NCBI RefSeq assembly: GCF_905220995.1
Contig: NZ_CAJNBJ010000017.1
Span: 62,001 to 126,000, forward strand
Source: Nitrospira defluvii
GTDB taxonomy: Bacteria > Nitrospirota > Nitrospiria > Nitrospirales > Nitrospiraceae
DNA length: 64,000 nucleotides
Direction: 5' to 3'
Below the pieces are notes generated by a model that made no database searches, was not told where the DNA came from, and saw nothing but the letters and a program-made list of their open reading frames with translations. Of this stretch, positions 18,180 through 26,761 are shown piece after piece (position 1 is the stretch's first letter; each line of letters opens with the position of its first letter). The translations under genes were made by a program, and so were the position numbers.

Positions 18180-19193
18180 ATGTATTGGAAAAACAAACGC
18201 GTACTTATCACCGGAGGGGCTGGACAAATCGGGTCTCATCTCGTGGCCCGTCTTGCTGCCGAGGGCGCCCAGGTGACGGTCGCGGACAATCTCTGGCGGG
18301 GCAAGAAATCGAACCTGCTCGCCGAGGACGGTGTGCCGGTGATTGATCTGGAGCACCGGTTTCTTGAACTGGATCTTGCGGATTATCGGAACTGCGAACG
18401 AGCGACGGAAGGGCAGGATGTGGTCTATCACCTGGCCGATGTGGTCGCCGGCATCAACTATGTGTTCGGCAACCAATTTTCGTTGTTTAACGCCAATCTG
18501 ATCATTGACTCCAATATGTTACGGGCGGCCATTGCGAATCATGCCTCGTCCTACGTGTATGTCGGGACTGCCTGCAGTTATCCCGCTGAACGTCAGAGCA
18601 AATTGAATCCGCCGCCCTTCAAAGAAGACGATGTCTATCCCGCCTCACCGGAATCCTCCTATGGGTGGAGCAAACTGATGGGTGAAATGGGCTGCGATTT
18701 GGCCAGAAAGGAGAAGTTGCTCGACATCGGTATTCTCCGTTTCCACAACGTATATGGCCCGCACTGCGAGATGTCGCCTGAAAAGTCGCAGGTCATTCCT
18801 TCTCTCATTCGCAAAGCCATTCGATATCCGGATGAAGAATTCGTGGTGTGGGGTTCGGGAAAACAGCGTCGGGCATTCGTCTTCGTGAGCGATATTGTGG
18901 ATGCGCTGGTGTCCGTTGCCACAAAGGGCATGAATCGAGGCGTCATCCAAATCGGACCCGATTACAGCACGTCCATCAAGGAAATTGCGGAGCGGGTCTG
19001 TGCGATTTCCGGTAAGCAGATCGATATTCGGTTCGACACAAGCAAGCCGGAAGGCGATGTCGATCGGGCGGCAGATTGGACGAGGGCGCGCACCCTCCTT
19101 GATTGGTCGCCCAAGACGAGTATTCAAGAGGGACTTGAGCAGACCTACGCGTGGTGTGAGCGACAGATCCTACAAGGCGTGGGACGAGGATAG
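18180..19193 (+). CDS. Nucleotide-sugar SDR, GDP-mannose 3,5-epimerase/fucose synthase-like
   Basis: A 337-aa extended SDR with GGAGQIG at the N-terminus, ACSYP (C132) and YGWSK (Y161, K165). The layout matches GDP-mannose 3,5-epimerase and GDP-fucose synthase enzymes. At the place where fucose synthases have the catalytic His of SHVIPAL, this protein has Q204 (KSQVIPSL). It is therefore unlikely to be a standard fucose synthase and may be an epimerase or a dehydratase on a GDP-sugar. It precedes gmd and a clear fucose-synthase paralogue. Confidence 0.82.
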   Translation: MYWKNKRVLITGGAGQIGSHLVARLAAEGAQVTVADNLWRGKKSNLLAEDGVPVIDLEHRFLELDLADYRNCERATEGQDVVYHLADVVAGINYVFGNQFSLFNANLIIDSNMLRAAIANHASSYVYVGTACSYPAERQSKLNPPPFKEDDVYPASPESSYGWSKLMGEMGCDLARKEKLLDIGILRFHNVYGPHCEMSPEKSQVIPSLIRKAIRYPDEEFVVWGSGKQRRAFVFVSDIVDALVSVATKGMNRGVIQIGPDYSTSIKEIAERVCAISGKQIDIRFDTSKPEGDVDRAADWTRARTLLDWSPKTSIQEGLEQTYAWCERQILQGVGRG

Positions 19194-19302
19194 GGAGACG
19201 ACTGGGGTTGCAGGCAGCGCTGATCGTCGTGCTGTCTGTGTCCGTGCCGTCAGCGCAGTCAGTCGGAGTATTCAGGTTGTAACAGCGGAGTGAGGCAACA
19301 CC

Positions 19303-20310
19303 GTGAAAAAGGCATTGATTACCGGCATCAGCGGACAGGATGGATCGTATCTCGCAGAGCTGTTGTTGTCGAAGGGATATGAAGTGCATGGCATCATCCG
19401 GCGCTCCAGTTCCTTCAATACCGCCCGGATCGACGCGATCTATCAGGATCCGCACGTCGCTGAACCGAGGTTACGTCTGGTCTACGGAGATCTGAACGAT
19501 GCGAGTTCACTGAATAAAATTCTACGCACGATTCAACCGGATGAGATTTACAACTTGGGTGCGCAGAGCCATGTGCGCGTGAGCTTCGATGTCCCCGAAT
19601 ATACCGCGGAGGTCACAGCATTGGGGACGGTTCGCCTATTGGAAGCGATTCGTGAATCAGGCATTCACCCGAAGTTTTATCAGGCCTCGTCGAGTGAAAT
19701 GTTCGGCATGGTGCAGGAAATTCCCCAACGGGAGAGCACACCCTTTTATCCACGTAGTCCGTATGGGGCAGCCAAGGTCTATGCCCATTGGATTACAGTC
19801 AACTATCGCGAGGCCTACAATCTTTTTGCCTGTAGCGGCATTTTGTTTAATCATGAGTCGCCTCGACGGGGAGAGACTTTTGTCACCCGGAAAATCACTC
19901 GCGCTGCCGCTCGTATCAAATTGGGCGTTCAGCACGAGTTATTCCTTGGAAATCTCGATGCCAAGCGGGACTGGGGATTCGCCGGCGATTACGTCACGGC
20001 GATGTGGATGATGCTGCAAGCCGAGCAACCGGACGACTACGTGATTGCCACGGGTGAAACGCATACGGTACGCGAATTTCTGGAGCAGACCTTCAGTTAT
20101 CTCGATTTAGACTGGAAGCGGTATGTGAAAATCGATCCACGCTACTATCGACCCACCGAAGTGGACCTGCTGATCGGGGATGCGTCGAAGGCCAAGCGGG
20201 TGTTGGGCTGGGAACCCAAAGTGTCTTTCGGTGAATTGATCAGAATGATGGTCGAGGCCGATCTTCACGTCGAGCGGGCAATTCTCAATGGTACGAGGGG
20301 AGCCCGATAA
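19303..20310 (+). CDS. gmd: GDP-mannose 4,6-dehydratase
   Basis: A 335-aa GDP-mannose 4,6-dehydratase, which converts GDP-mannose to GDP-4-keto-6-deoxymannose. The N-terminus [15 protein letters not shown] and the NADP-preferring [12 protein letters not shown] segment are diagnostic. The catalytic region SSSEMFG and YGAAK (Y154, K158) is intact, as is [19 protein letters not shown], a nearly invariant stretch. It acts in the cytoplasm upstream of Fcl in GDP-fucose synthesis. Length and motifs match the family, and the gene lies two bases before fcl. Confidence 0.97.
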   Translation: MKKALITGISGQDGSYLAELLLSKGYEVHGIIRRSSSFNTARIDAIYQDPHVAEPRLRLVYGDLNDASSLNKILRTIQPDEIYNLGAQSHVRVSFDVPEYTAEVTALGTVRLLEAIRESGIHPKFYQASSSEMFGMVQEIPQRESTPFYPRSPYGAAKVYAHWITVNYREAYNLFACSGILFNHESPRRGETFVTRKITRAAARIKLGVQHELFLGNLDAKRDWGFAGDYVTAMWMMLQAEQPDDYVIATGETHTVREFLEQTFSYLDLDWKRYVKIDPRYYRPTEVDLLIGDASKAKRVLGWEPKVSFGELIRMMVEADLHVERAILNGTRGAR

Positions 20311-20312
20311 GG

Positions 20313-21275
20313 ATGTCTTATTGGCGCGACAAACGAGTCGTCGTGACTGGTGGATCAGGTTTCCTGGGCTCGGTGGTTGTGGCTCAGCTTCGGCGGCAGG
20401 GGTGTCGTACCATCATTCTCGTCCCGAGAAGTCGAGACTATGACCTTGTTGATATCGGGGCTGTCCGGCGAATGTATGCAGACACGACACCGGATTTGGT
20501 TCTGCACCTCGCGGCTAGGGTGGGTGGGATCGGAGCGAATCAAACCCATGCCGGCCGGTTCTTTTACGACAATCTCATGATGGGCACGCAGTTGATCGAG
20601 GTTGGCCGTCAGCGAGGTCTGGAGAAACTCGTGGCCGTCGGTACGATTTGCTCCTATCCGAAACATACGCCCGTGCCGTTTCGCGAAGAGGATCTGTGGG
20701 CCGGTTATCCGGAGGAAACCAACGCACCATATGGCCTAGCCAAGAAAATGATGCTGGTCCAGGCCCAGGCGTACCGGCAACAGTATGGCTTCAACGCCGT
20801 CGTCCTGTTTCCGGTGAACCTCTATGGTCCCGGGGACAATTTTGACATGGAGACGTCGCATGTCATTCCCGCCTTAATCAGAAAATGCGTGGAAGCGAAG
20901 GAGCGGGGGGATGATCGGGTCGTCCTATGGGGAGATGGGTCACCCTCACGCGAGTTTCTGCATGTGGATGACGCGGCGCGCGCGATTGTGCTTGCCGCCG
21001 AACACTACAACGGCAGTGAGCCGGTCAATGTCGGCACGGGGCATGAGATCACGATTCAGACGCTTGCTGAGCTGATCGCCGAGGCAGTGGGGTTTTCCGG
21101 CCGAATTGTATGGGATGCCTCAAAGCCAAATGGACAGCCGCGACGGTGCCTTGAGGTGAGTAGAGCCAAACGCCTGTTCGGCTTCGAGGCGTCGGTGGCG
21201 TTTGTCGACGGGATCCGGCAAACCGTCTCTTGGTTTCAAGCCAATAGGCGGAGTATCCGTGAAGTTGTCTTCTGA
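20313..21275 (+). CDS. fcl: GDP-L-fucose synthase
   Basis: A 320-aa GDP-L-fucose synthase (WcaG/Fcl). It epimerises and reduces the Gmd product to GDP-L-fucose. GGSGFLG binds NADPH. C113 in TICSYPK, Y140/K144 in YGLAK and H183 in SHVIPAL are the expected catalytic residues. [10 protein letters not shown] and [10 protein letters not shown] are strongly conserved. It begins two bases after gmd. Together they imply that the polymer contains L-fucose or a related 6-deoxyhexose. Confidence 0.95.
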   Translation: MSYWRDKRVVVTGGSGFLGSVVVAQLRRQGCRTIILVPRSRDYDLVDIGAVRRMYADTTPDLVLHLAARVGGIGANQTHAGRFFYDNLMMGTQLIEVGRQRGLEKLVAVGTICSYPKHTPVPFREEDLWAGYPEETNAPYGLAKKMMLVQAQAYRQQYGFNAVVLFPVNLYGPGDNFDMETSHVIPALIRKCVEAKERGDDRVVLWGDGSPSREFLHVDDAARAIVLAAEHYNGSEPVNVGTGHEITIQTLAELIAEAVGFSGRIVWDASKPNGQPRRCLEVSRAKRLFGFEASVAFVDGIRQTVSWFQANRRSIREVVF

Positions 21276-21329
21276 CTCTGCATGCCTCCTCTCATGTCCA
21301 CGTAGCGAGAACCTGCTGTCCCGGCTTCG

Positions 21330-22730
21330 CTAGTTCACACAATTCGGATGTAATTTTCCATCCGAGAGGTAGACGCAGGAGAGGAACGACGAAGGATTAT
21401 TCGTGACGGCATTTTTCAGCGCCGTTGCCTGCTGCGTTCCAGGGCGAATTAAGCAGTCGTAGGGGAAGACCCCGGGGACCATCCATGAGGGATGCGCCGA
21501 CCACAACGCAAAACCATGAATTTGCGGATAGCCGGAAACGATACGTGGAAGGGCCGCCGCGATTTTCTGGGCCGCCCAACTCGAATTCTGCTGAGTGCCG
21601 TCGGGAAATCCTAACTCCATAAAGAACACTGGTTTGGATGGCGCGACCGTCTTCACCTCTTGCAGGACAGCGTCCAGTGCGGCAAAGTGATTCTCAACGG
21701 GGACCACGTAGTCCTGGGTGAGCCCGGGCCAGTCCTTTGCGTAATAATCGATCATATAAAAATCGAGACTCACCCAGTCGACGTATTGGTCTCCGGGGTA
21801 AAAGTTGGCGAAGGAGTGGCAGCTCTGAAGCAGTTGCTTTGCGTACGCCTTGTCGACCGTGGCCGGCAGATCCGCGACGTCATAGTCGATCTGGTTTAGT
21901 TGGTTCACAGACCATCCCATAGAGTCAAATGTGAGAAACCTGAGACCTTCGCGGCGAACAAAAAAATCGTAGTAGTAGCGTTGTGCCGCCTTGAGACGTT
22001 CAACCCCGTCGCAGATTTGCGGCGTACCGATATCGGTATAGAGTGAACTATACGGCAGGGAGGATGGGTTGAACTCCGCAAAACCGCGCTTGTTTTCGAT
22101 TGCCCATTGCAGCGACTTGTCTCCTGCCGGACCGAAGCCCCCGAAATAATCTGCTCCGATTCCATTGGGTTCGCGCCCAGAGATAAAAAATGTCGGTTTG
22201 CCGTACTGACGAAGCTCGCCGGCAAATCTTCGAAGCTCTGCATCGTAGACGCCGCTGAGAAGCTTGTCGACAGTGAACCCATCCGGCGCCTCGGATTCAC
22301 CCGGTGCCGGATGGATGTTGTATGCCTGAACGACAATTACCTTTCCTTCCTGCCAGGCAAGATTCGCGGCTGCGACATCGAAATGCGGCTGCCCGGCCGC
22401 ATCGTACCCGTTCGCCCAGGTGCCGCGGTGCCTCGACCAGAGCGCAGTTTTCCGGCCGCTGGCCGATTCAAACGAAGCGATGTCGTTCTGCACCCATTCA
22501 TACTGCCCGATATAAAGACCCGCTGCTGGCGGAGGGGCGATCTTGAGCACCGAGTAGTCACGGGAGGTCGCAGTCTGGCTCGCTGGAGGGGTGGGGGGCG
22601 GTTGTGTTTGCACTTGGCGTTTTCTGCGGTAAAGCCAGTTCTGGGCTTCTGCGGGTGAGACAGAGTCGAAAGAGATCCAGATGCCAGATAGAAAACTTAG
22701 TGCGAGAATAGCGGCAATGTGTGTTTTCAC
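21330..22730 (-). CDS. Secreted GH26-like protein, paralogue
   Basis: A 466-aa secreted protein on the opposite strand, facing fcl. It starts at GTG 22730 with GGAGG eight bases upstream and has a signal peptide ending at PAEAQ. The linker is proline-rich, and the GH26-like barrel then shares landmarks with the gene at 3572: GLYIGQY versus GAYIGLY, FYPGDQYVDWVSLDFYMID, and FFMELGFP in the nucleophile region. The equivalent of the acid/base segment reads FISGREPNG, so a glutamate is present. It probably cuts or binds the same polymer. The C-terminus has three extra cysteines. Confidence 0.68.
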   Translation of the reverse strand: MKTHIAAILALSFLSGIWISFDSVSPAEAQNWLYRRKRQVQTQPPPTPPASQTATSRDYSVLKIAPPPAAGLYIGQYEWVQNDIASFESASGRKTALWSRHRGTWANGYDAAGQPHFDVAAANLAWQEGKVIVVQAYNIHPAPGESEAPDGFTVDKLLSGVYDAELRRFAGELRQYGKPTFFISGREPNGIGADYFGGFGPAGDKSLQWAIENKRGFAEFNPSSLPYSSLYTDIGTPQICDGVERLKAAQRYYYDFFVRREGLRFLTFDSMGWSVNQLNQIDYDVADLPATVDKAYAKQLLQSCHSFANFYPGDQYVDWVSLDFYMIDYYAKDWPGLTQDYVVPVENHFAALDAVLQEVKTVAPSKPVFFMELGFPDGTQQNSSWAAQKIAAALPRIVSGYPQIHGFALWSAHPSWMVPGVFPYDCLIRPGTQQATALKNAVTNNPSSFLSCVYLSDGKLHPNCVN

Positions 22731-22742
22731 GATAATACCTCC

Positions 22743-22763
22743 GAGTATCTATGGTTGATACTC
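22743..22763 (-). promoter_or_regulatory. Perfect stem-loop just before the GH26-like gene RBS
   Basis: GAGTATC and GATACTC form a 7-bp perfect inverted repeat separated by seven bases. On the minus strand it ends right at the GGAGG ribosome-binding site of the gene starting at 22730. It could be a 5'-UTR hairpin or an operator. The assignment as regulatory is inferred from position only. Confidence 0.35.
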
Positions 22764-22951
22764 AGCAAGCGTCGTACCATGCGCGGAGGTCGTCTTGAGC
22801 TCCAAGATGTCCATAAAAGGTGATGTTTTTATCTTGACGTGTCTCCGGGTTGGCACATTCTTGTACAAACTGCGGGCAGGACCATGCAGGCGGTAGTTCC
22901 GTATCATCGGCTCCTGGGCAGAAAGGCGAGACGGGATGTTGCCCACTACTT

Positions 22952-23317
22952 CTAGGGTTCTATCCCCGGAATACATTCCGTCGGCATCAGCTCGCCTCCG
23001 TGGAAGTGGGAGACCTGTTTCCACTTTTGCAGCACGGCCTTGTCATCGAAGGTGAGCAGGTATTCCTCACACCAGGTGCCGGGCGGGGTATAGCGGTTGC
23101 CGGACTGTTGCTCACGAAATTCATAGACCCAGACGCCCTCGCCTTCCTCGCCCTTTCGAACCGCTTTGGGCGCGCCGAGAGCCTGCTTCACCTCTGTTTG
23201 CGTGGCGCGACCTTTCGCGGAGTCGAGGTACGCCCCTTCCTTTGTTTGAAGATGACTGCAGGCGACGACGTTGATGGCGATGGCCATGAGACCGAGTATG
23301 TGACGGAGATGAGTCAT
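22952..23317 (-). CDS. BamE/SmpA-like outer-membrane lipoprotein
   Basis: A 121-aa predicted lipoprotein. The signal peptide ends in a lipobox, VVAC, so the mature N-terminal cysteine would be lipidated. The body has the pattern of the SmpA/OmlA fold: a short helix, then KGRATQTEVKQALGAPKAV, then GVWVYEF. In BamE and related proteins this fold binds envelope partners. The start is ATG 23317 with GGGAGG five bases upstream; the longer open frame upstream has no coding support. It could equally be a general SmpA/OmlA-fold lipoprotein rather than true BamE. Confidence 0.72.
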   Translation of the reverse strand: MTHLRHILGLMAIAINVVACSHLQTKEGAYLDSAKGRATQTEVKQALGAPKAVRKGEEGEGVWVYEFREQQSGNRYTPPGTWCEEYLLTFDDKAVLQKWKQVSHFHGGELMPTECIPGIEP

Positions 23318-23542
23318 GATGCCTCCCGGTTCGAGGGGAATCTTCCCAGTGCTGTCGTGAGTGCGATCGGATTGTACACTGATCCGACACAGTCGTCTTC
23401 TGTGAGTTGATTTCCGGGAAGCGGCGTGGCGGTATCGAGTACGTGTGGCGGATAGGGTTCTATGTGTGGGAGAGTCGAGCAGACAGACCACGAGCGTAAG
23501 ATCTAGCCCTGGAGAGAACGAGCGAGGACAGGCAGCAGGTGA

Positions 23543-23734
23543 TCAGACGGCTTTTTTGACCAGGCCGGAACGCAGGCAGCGGGTGCACACGCGAATGCGT
23601 AAGGCTGAGCCGTTGACGAGTGCTTTCACGCGTTGCAAGTTGGGATTGAAGACGCGCTTCGTCCTATTGTTCGCGTGGCTGACGTTGTTACCGGTTTGGT
23701 GTTTCTTCCCACAAAGATCACAAGCAAATGCCAC
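23543..23734 (-). CDS. rpmB: 50S ribosomal protein L28
   Basis: A 63-aa ribosomal protein L28 of the large subunit. [19 protein letters not shown] is the family signature and [10 protein letters not shown] carries the second CxxC, so this is the zinc-binding form. The gene starts at GTG 23734 with AAAGGAG upstream. A weak sigma70-like pair lies further up on the same strand (TTGTCT at 23813-23818 and TAGCAT at 23789-23794, 18-base spacer). It is transcribed away from the SemiSWEET gene. Confidence 0.97.
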   Translation of the reverse strand: MAFACDLCGKKHQTGNNVSHANNRTKRVFNPNLQRVKALVNGSALRIRVCTRCLRSGLVKKAV

Positions 23735-23894
23735 GGACCTACTCCTTTGTTGCGGCGTCTTTCAACGACTAGTGCTGAACGGAGCGAAATGCTACCATAG
23801 CCCCACGGGCTAAGACAAGCTGCCGGGGTGAATTCTCCACTGTGGATGCCCTCCTTCCTGTGCAAGGCCCTTCACCGTCACGGAGGTTCCATCC

Positions 23895-24152
23895 ATGGAT
23901 GTGGTCACGCTCGTGGGGTTGCTCGCCGGTACCCTCACCACGATTGCCTTTATCCCCCAACTCCAGCAGACTTGGCGTACCCGCTCCGCGCAGGACGTGT
24001 CCTTGGGCATGTTGCTCACTTTTGTGACCGGGGTCTTTCTCTGGTTGGTGTACGGCTTGCTTCTCGGCGCCCTTCCCATCATCCTCGCGAACCTCGTCAC
24101 GCTTGTCTTAACTCTCGCCATTCTCATCCTCAAACTTCGGTACCGCTCGTAG
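23895..24152 (+). CDS. SemiSWEET sugar transporter (PQ-loop)
   Basis: An 85-aa membrane protein with three helices. The PQ motif lies in FIPQLQQTWRTRSAQDVSLGM (P21, Q22), the hallmark of SemiSWEETs, which dimerise and transport sugars. GGAGG precedes ATG 23895 by nine bases. It stands alone between rpmB and the cobalamin riboswitch. The family is clear; the substrate is not. Confidence 0.9.
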   Translation: MDVVTLVGLLAGTLTTIAFIPQLQQTWRTRSAQDVSLGMLLTFVTGVFLWLVYGLLLGALPIILANLVTLVLTLAILILKLRYRS

Positions 24153-24259
24153 CGCTTTTTCCTGCGCGTCAGACGACGGCGGCATCCGTGGGAATATCTC
24201 CTCGATGGCTTCCGCTCGCGCCTCCTCTTGACAAGATCGGCCATCTTCTCCTAGAGTTT

Positions 24260-24490
24260 GCCGCGTTTCAAGACACCTCGGGTCAAGGGAAGAGGGTGTA
24301 AAGCCCTCGCGGTCCCGCCGCTGTAAATGGGGACGAAACCCGCAGGCGCCACTGTCTGGGAAAGCCGTCGGTTATCGGCAGCCAGCATTCAGCCAACAGC
24401 TGATGCCTGATCGCTGAGAGCTGATCGCTTCGAAGATGGGAAGGCGCGGGGAGTAGGATGAACCATAAGCCAGAAGACCTGCCCGAGGAA
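24260..24490 (+). promoter_or_regulatory. Cobalamin riboswitch (btuFCD leader)
   Basis: The conserved core reads GGGAAGAGGGTGTAAAGCCC, then a CCGCCGCTGTAA segment and GGGGACG. The B12 box AGCCAGAAGACCTGCC lies at 24468-24483. These are the signature parts of the AdoCbl aptamer, which represses cobalamin uptake and synthesis genes when cobalamin is plentiful. A long peripheral arm at 24371-24427 holds GCTGATC-type repeats. A terminator follows it at 24546-24583. Confidence 0.9.
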
Positions 24491-24545
24491 GACCCTTTAT
24501 TCCCTCGTGGGCTGGGGAATAGGCGAGGATGATGGTGCGGGTAAT

Positions 24546-24583
24546 CCTCAGGGTTCCACGTTGGCCCTGGGGATTTTTTATTT
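24546..24583 (+). terminator. Riboswitch expression-platform terminator
   Basis: CCTCAGGG (24546-24553) pairs with CCCTGGGG (24565-24572, one G-U pair), followed by an ATTTTTTATTT run. It lies after the B12 box and before the btuF coding region, so it most likely acts as the off-state of the cobalamin riboswitch. Confidence 0.75.
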
Positions 24584-25604
24584 GCTCGCCGTTCGCCCGA
24601 TCCCCGTTCGCCGAAGTCTCACCGGAATTCTTGGAGTCGTCTGCTATGTGTTGCTCGCCTGTGTATCGCTCGCGTTTGCGCAATCTCCGGAGGATGATGC
24701 GGTGATGAAACGCCGTCAACAAGGCATCCTTACGGGCATGCCGTTCATGGCCAATATTACGCCGCGCACGTTTGTCGACGACGCGGGGAGAAAACTCTAT
24801 GTGGCCAAGGCGCCCGCGCGAGTCGTCTCGCTGGCGCCCAGCATTACGGAGATGCTATTTGCGTTGGGGCTGGATGAGCAGATTGTCGGGGTGACCGAGT
24901 TTTGTAACTTTCCAGAGGCAGCCAAGACGAAATCCAAGGTCGGCTACGCCAATCCCAACCTTGAATCGCTGATCGCGCTTCGACCCGAGTTGATCGTCGC
25001 GCCTCGCGAGTTTCATCGGGCGAATGTCCTGGCCAAGCTGGAAGAACTGAAAATTCCCGTGCTGCTCTTGGATGCGACGTCGCTGGAAAGTATTTTTTCG
25101 CATCTGCATACGTTGGGGCGCATTTTTGATCGCTCCACGGCCGCCCATGCGATGACGCTGGCGATGCGCAACCGGATGGCGGAACTCACCGCCAGAACCG
25201 AACATCTAGCACGCGTTCGGGTCTTGTACGTCATCAACAGCCAACCGCTGATCACGGTAGGTCCGGGAAGTTACATTCACCAGATGATCGGGCTTGCCGG
25301 TGGACTGAATATCGCCTCGGAGGCGAAGGCGCCCTATCCGCGTCTTACCATGGAAACGGTGTTGAAGGAAGATCCCGAAGTCCTGTTGTTCCCCAGAGGG
25401 TCGATCGAAACCGTGCCGCGAAGTGAGCAGGAGGCTTGGAGGCGCTGGACGACGGTGACCGCAGTTCGGGAAAACCGTCTTCGCGACGTGTCGGCCGATG
25501 CTCTCAACCGCCCGGGCCCGCGCGTCATGGAAGGGCTGGAGGCGTTGGCCCGGGCGATCCACCCCGAAGCCTTCGCGTCGGAACCGGTACCCGTACAGCC
25601 ATGA
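24582..25604 (+). CDS. btuF: Cobalamin ABC transporter substrate-binding protein (BtuF-like)
   Basis: A 340-aa periplasmic binding protein of the Peripla_BP_2 family that delivers corrinoid to BtuCD. The domain starts at ARVVSLAPSITEMLFALGL and continues with the GVTEFCNFP and VGYANPNLESL segments typical of BtuF. The frame is open from 24507, but that would place the riboswitch terminator inside the gene. TTG 24582 gives a good signal peptide (arginines, then GILGVVCYVLLACVSLAFA). The start is therefore a judgement. The 3' end overlaps btuC by four bases, and the riboswitch and adjacent btuCD set the cobalamin role. Confidence 0.85.
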   Translation: MLAVRPIPVRRSLTGILGVVCYVLLACVSLAFAQSPEDDAVMKRRQQGILTGMPFMANITPRTFVDDAGRKLYVAKAPARVVSLAPSITEMLFALGLDEQIVGVTEFCNFPEAAKTKSKVGYANPNLESLIALRPELIVAPREFHRANVLAKLEELKIPVLLLDATSLESIFSHLHTLGRIFDRSTAAHAMTLAMRNRMAELTARTEHLARVRVLYVINSQPLITVGPGSYIHQMIGLAGGLNIASEAKAPYPRLTMETVLKEDPEVLLFPRGSIETVPRSEQEAWRRWTTVTAVRENRLRDVSADALNRPGPRVMEGLEALARAIHPEAFASEPVPVQP

Positions 25605-26761
25605 TGCCAGCAGCCGGCCACCCCATGCCTCCCGCGCACGCCTTGACTGCATCGACCTTGTCCACCGGTCCCTTGCCATCTGGTCCGCCGACGGTCGCAG
25701 GCGACCCGCCGGTTCAGGACTTGATCCTCACACCGGCGCGCTGGTGGCGCGTGATGACCGTACTGTCGCTCGTTGCAGGCTTGTTGGCTCTCGTGTGTCT
25801 GCAGTTGGGGACTCAGTACATCGGGGTGGGGCGCATCCTCGGACTCTTCGCGTTGCTGCTGTTCGGTCGACCGGGTGACGAGCAGATGGTCGACACGGCC
25901 GGCGTCATTCTGTTTCAGGTCCGGCTGCCGCGGGTCGCACTCGGATTTCTGGTGGGGAGCTGTCTTGCCTCAGTCGGCGTGGCGTTGCAGGCCTTGCTTC
26001 GGAATCCGCTCGCCGATCCCTATGTGCTGGGTGTCTCCAGCGGGGCGGCCTTGGGCGTGGCCGTCGCTGTCTTGTTCGGCATCGGAACGACGGTGCTGGC
26101 GCTGTCGATCCTGCCGGTGTGCGGATTTATTGGCGGCCTGGTGGCCCTCGCGATGATCTATCGGATGGCGGCGACCCATGAGCGTCTGCCGATTCACTCG
26201 GTGCTCCTGACCGGGGTCATCCTCAATGCGATTTTCTCCGCGCTCATCATGTTCATCACTTCCATCATGGAGCCGAATCGGTCGTTCGGCATGATGGCGT
26301 GGTTGATGGGGTCGCTCACCGCCCCGGCCTATCCGGTGCTGGTGGCCTTGTCCGGCTATCTGCTGATCGGGCTGATGCTGCTCTTCAAGCAGGTCCGTGT
26401 GCTCAATATTCTGGCCTTGGGTGAAGAGCCGGCGCGCTCGCTGGGTATCGACACGGAACGTGTCAAACGGTTCATCTTTTTGGTGTCGGCCCTGATGACC
26501 GGGGCCGTGGTGTCGTTCAGCGGCATGATCGGTTTTATCGGCATGATCGTGCCCCACGCCGTCCGTCTCGTGCTCGGAGCCGACCACCGATTGTTGTTGC
26601 CGGCCTCGGCCTTGGTCGGCGGCATGTTCTTGATGGCGGCGGACACGGTGGCGCGTACGCTGTTTGTGCCGTCGGAAGTGCCGGTCGGGGTGATCACGGC
26701 GTTAGCCGGTGGCCCGTTTTTCGTCTATCTGCTGGTATGGCGAAAGGATCGATTGGCATGA
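25601..26761 (+). CDS. btuC: Cobalamin ABC transporter permease (BtuC-like, FecCD family)
   Basis: A 386-aa permease of the FecCD family with about ten helices. RLPRVALGFLVGSCLASVGVALQALLRNPLADPYVLGVSSGA is the conserved signature of this family, and GFIGMIVPHAVRL is the cytoplasmic coupling region. It has a 50-residue N-terminal extension rich in proline and threonine before the first helix, longer than E. coli BtuC. The ATG at 25601 overlaps the btuF stop, and its own stop overlaps btuD. The extended open frame upstream (from 25436) lies inside btuF. Confidence 0.88.
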   Translation: MMPAAGHPMPPAHALTASTLSTGPLPSGPPTVAGDPPVQDLILTPARWWRVMTVLSLVAGLLALVCLQLGTQYIGVGRILGLFALLLFGRPGDEQMVDTAGVILFQVRLPRVALGFLVGSCLASVGVALQALLRNPLADPYVLGVSSGAALGVAVAVLFGIGTTVLALSILPVCGFIGGLVALAMIYRMAATHERLPIHSVLLTGVILNAIFSALIMFITSIMEPNRSFGMMAWLMGSLTAPAYPVLVALSGYLLIGLMLLFKQVRVLNILALGEEPARSLGIDTERVKRFIFLVSALMTGAVVSFSGMIGFIGMIVPHAVRLVLGADHRLLLPASALVGGMFLMAADTVARTLFVPSEVPVGVITALAGGPFFVYLLVWRKDRLA

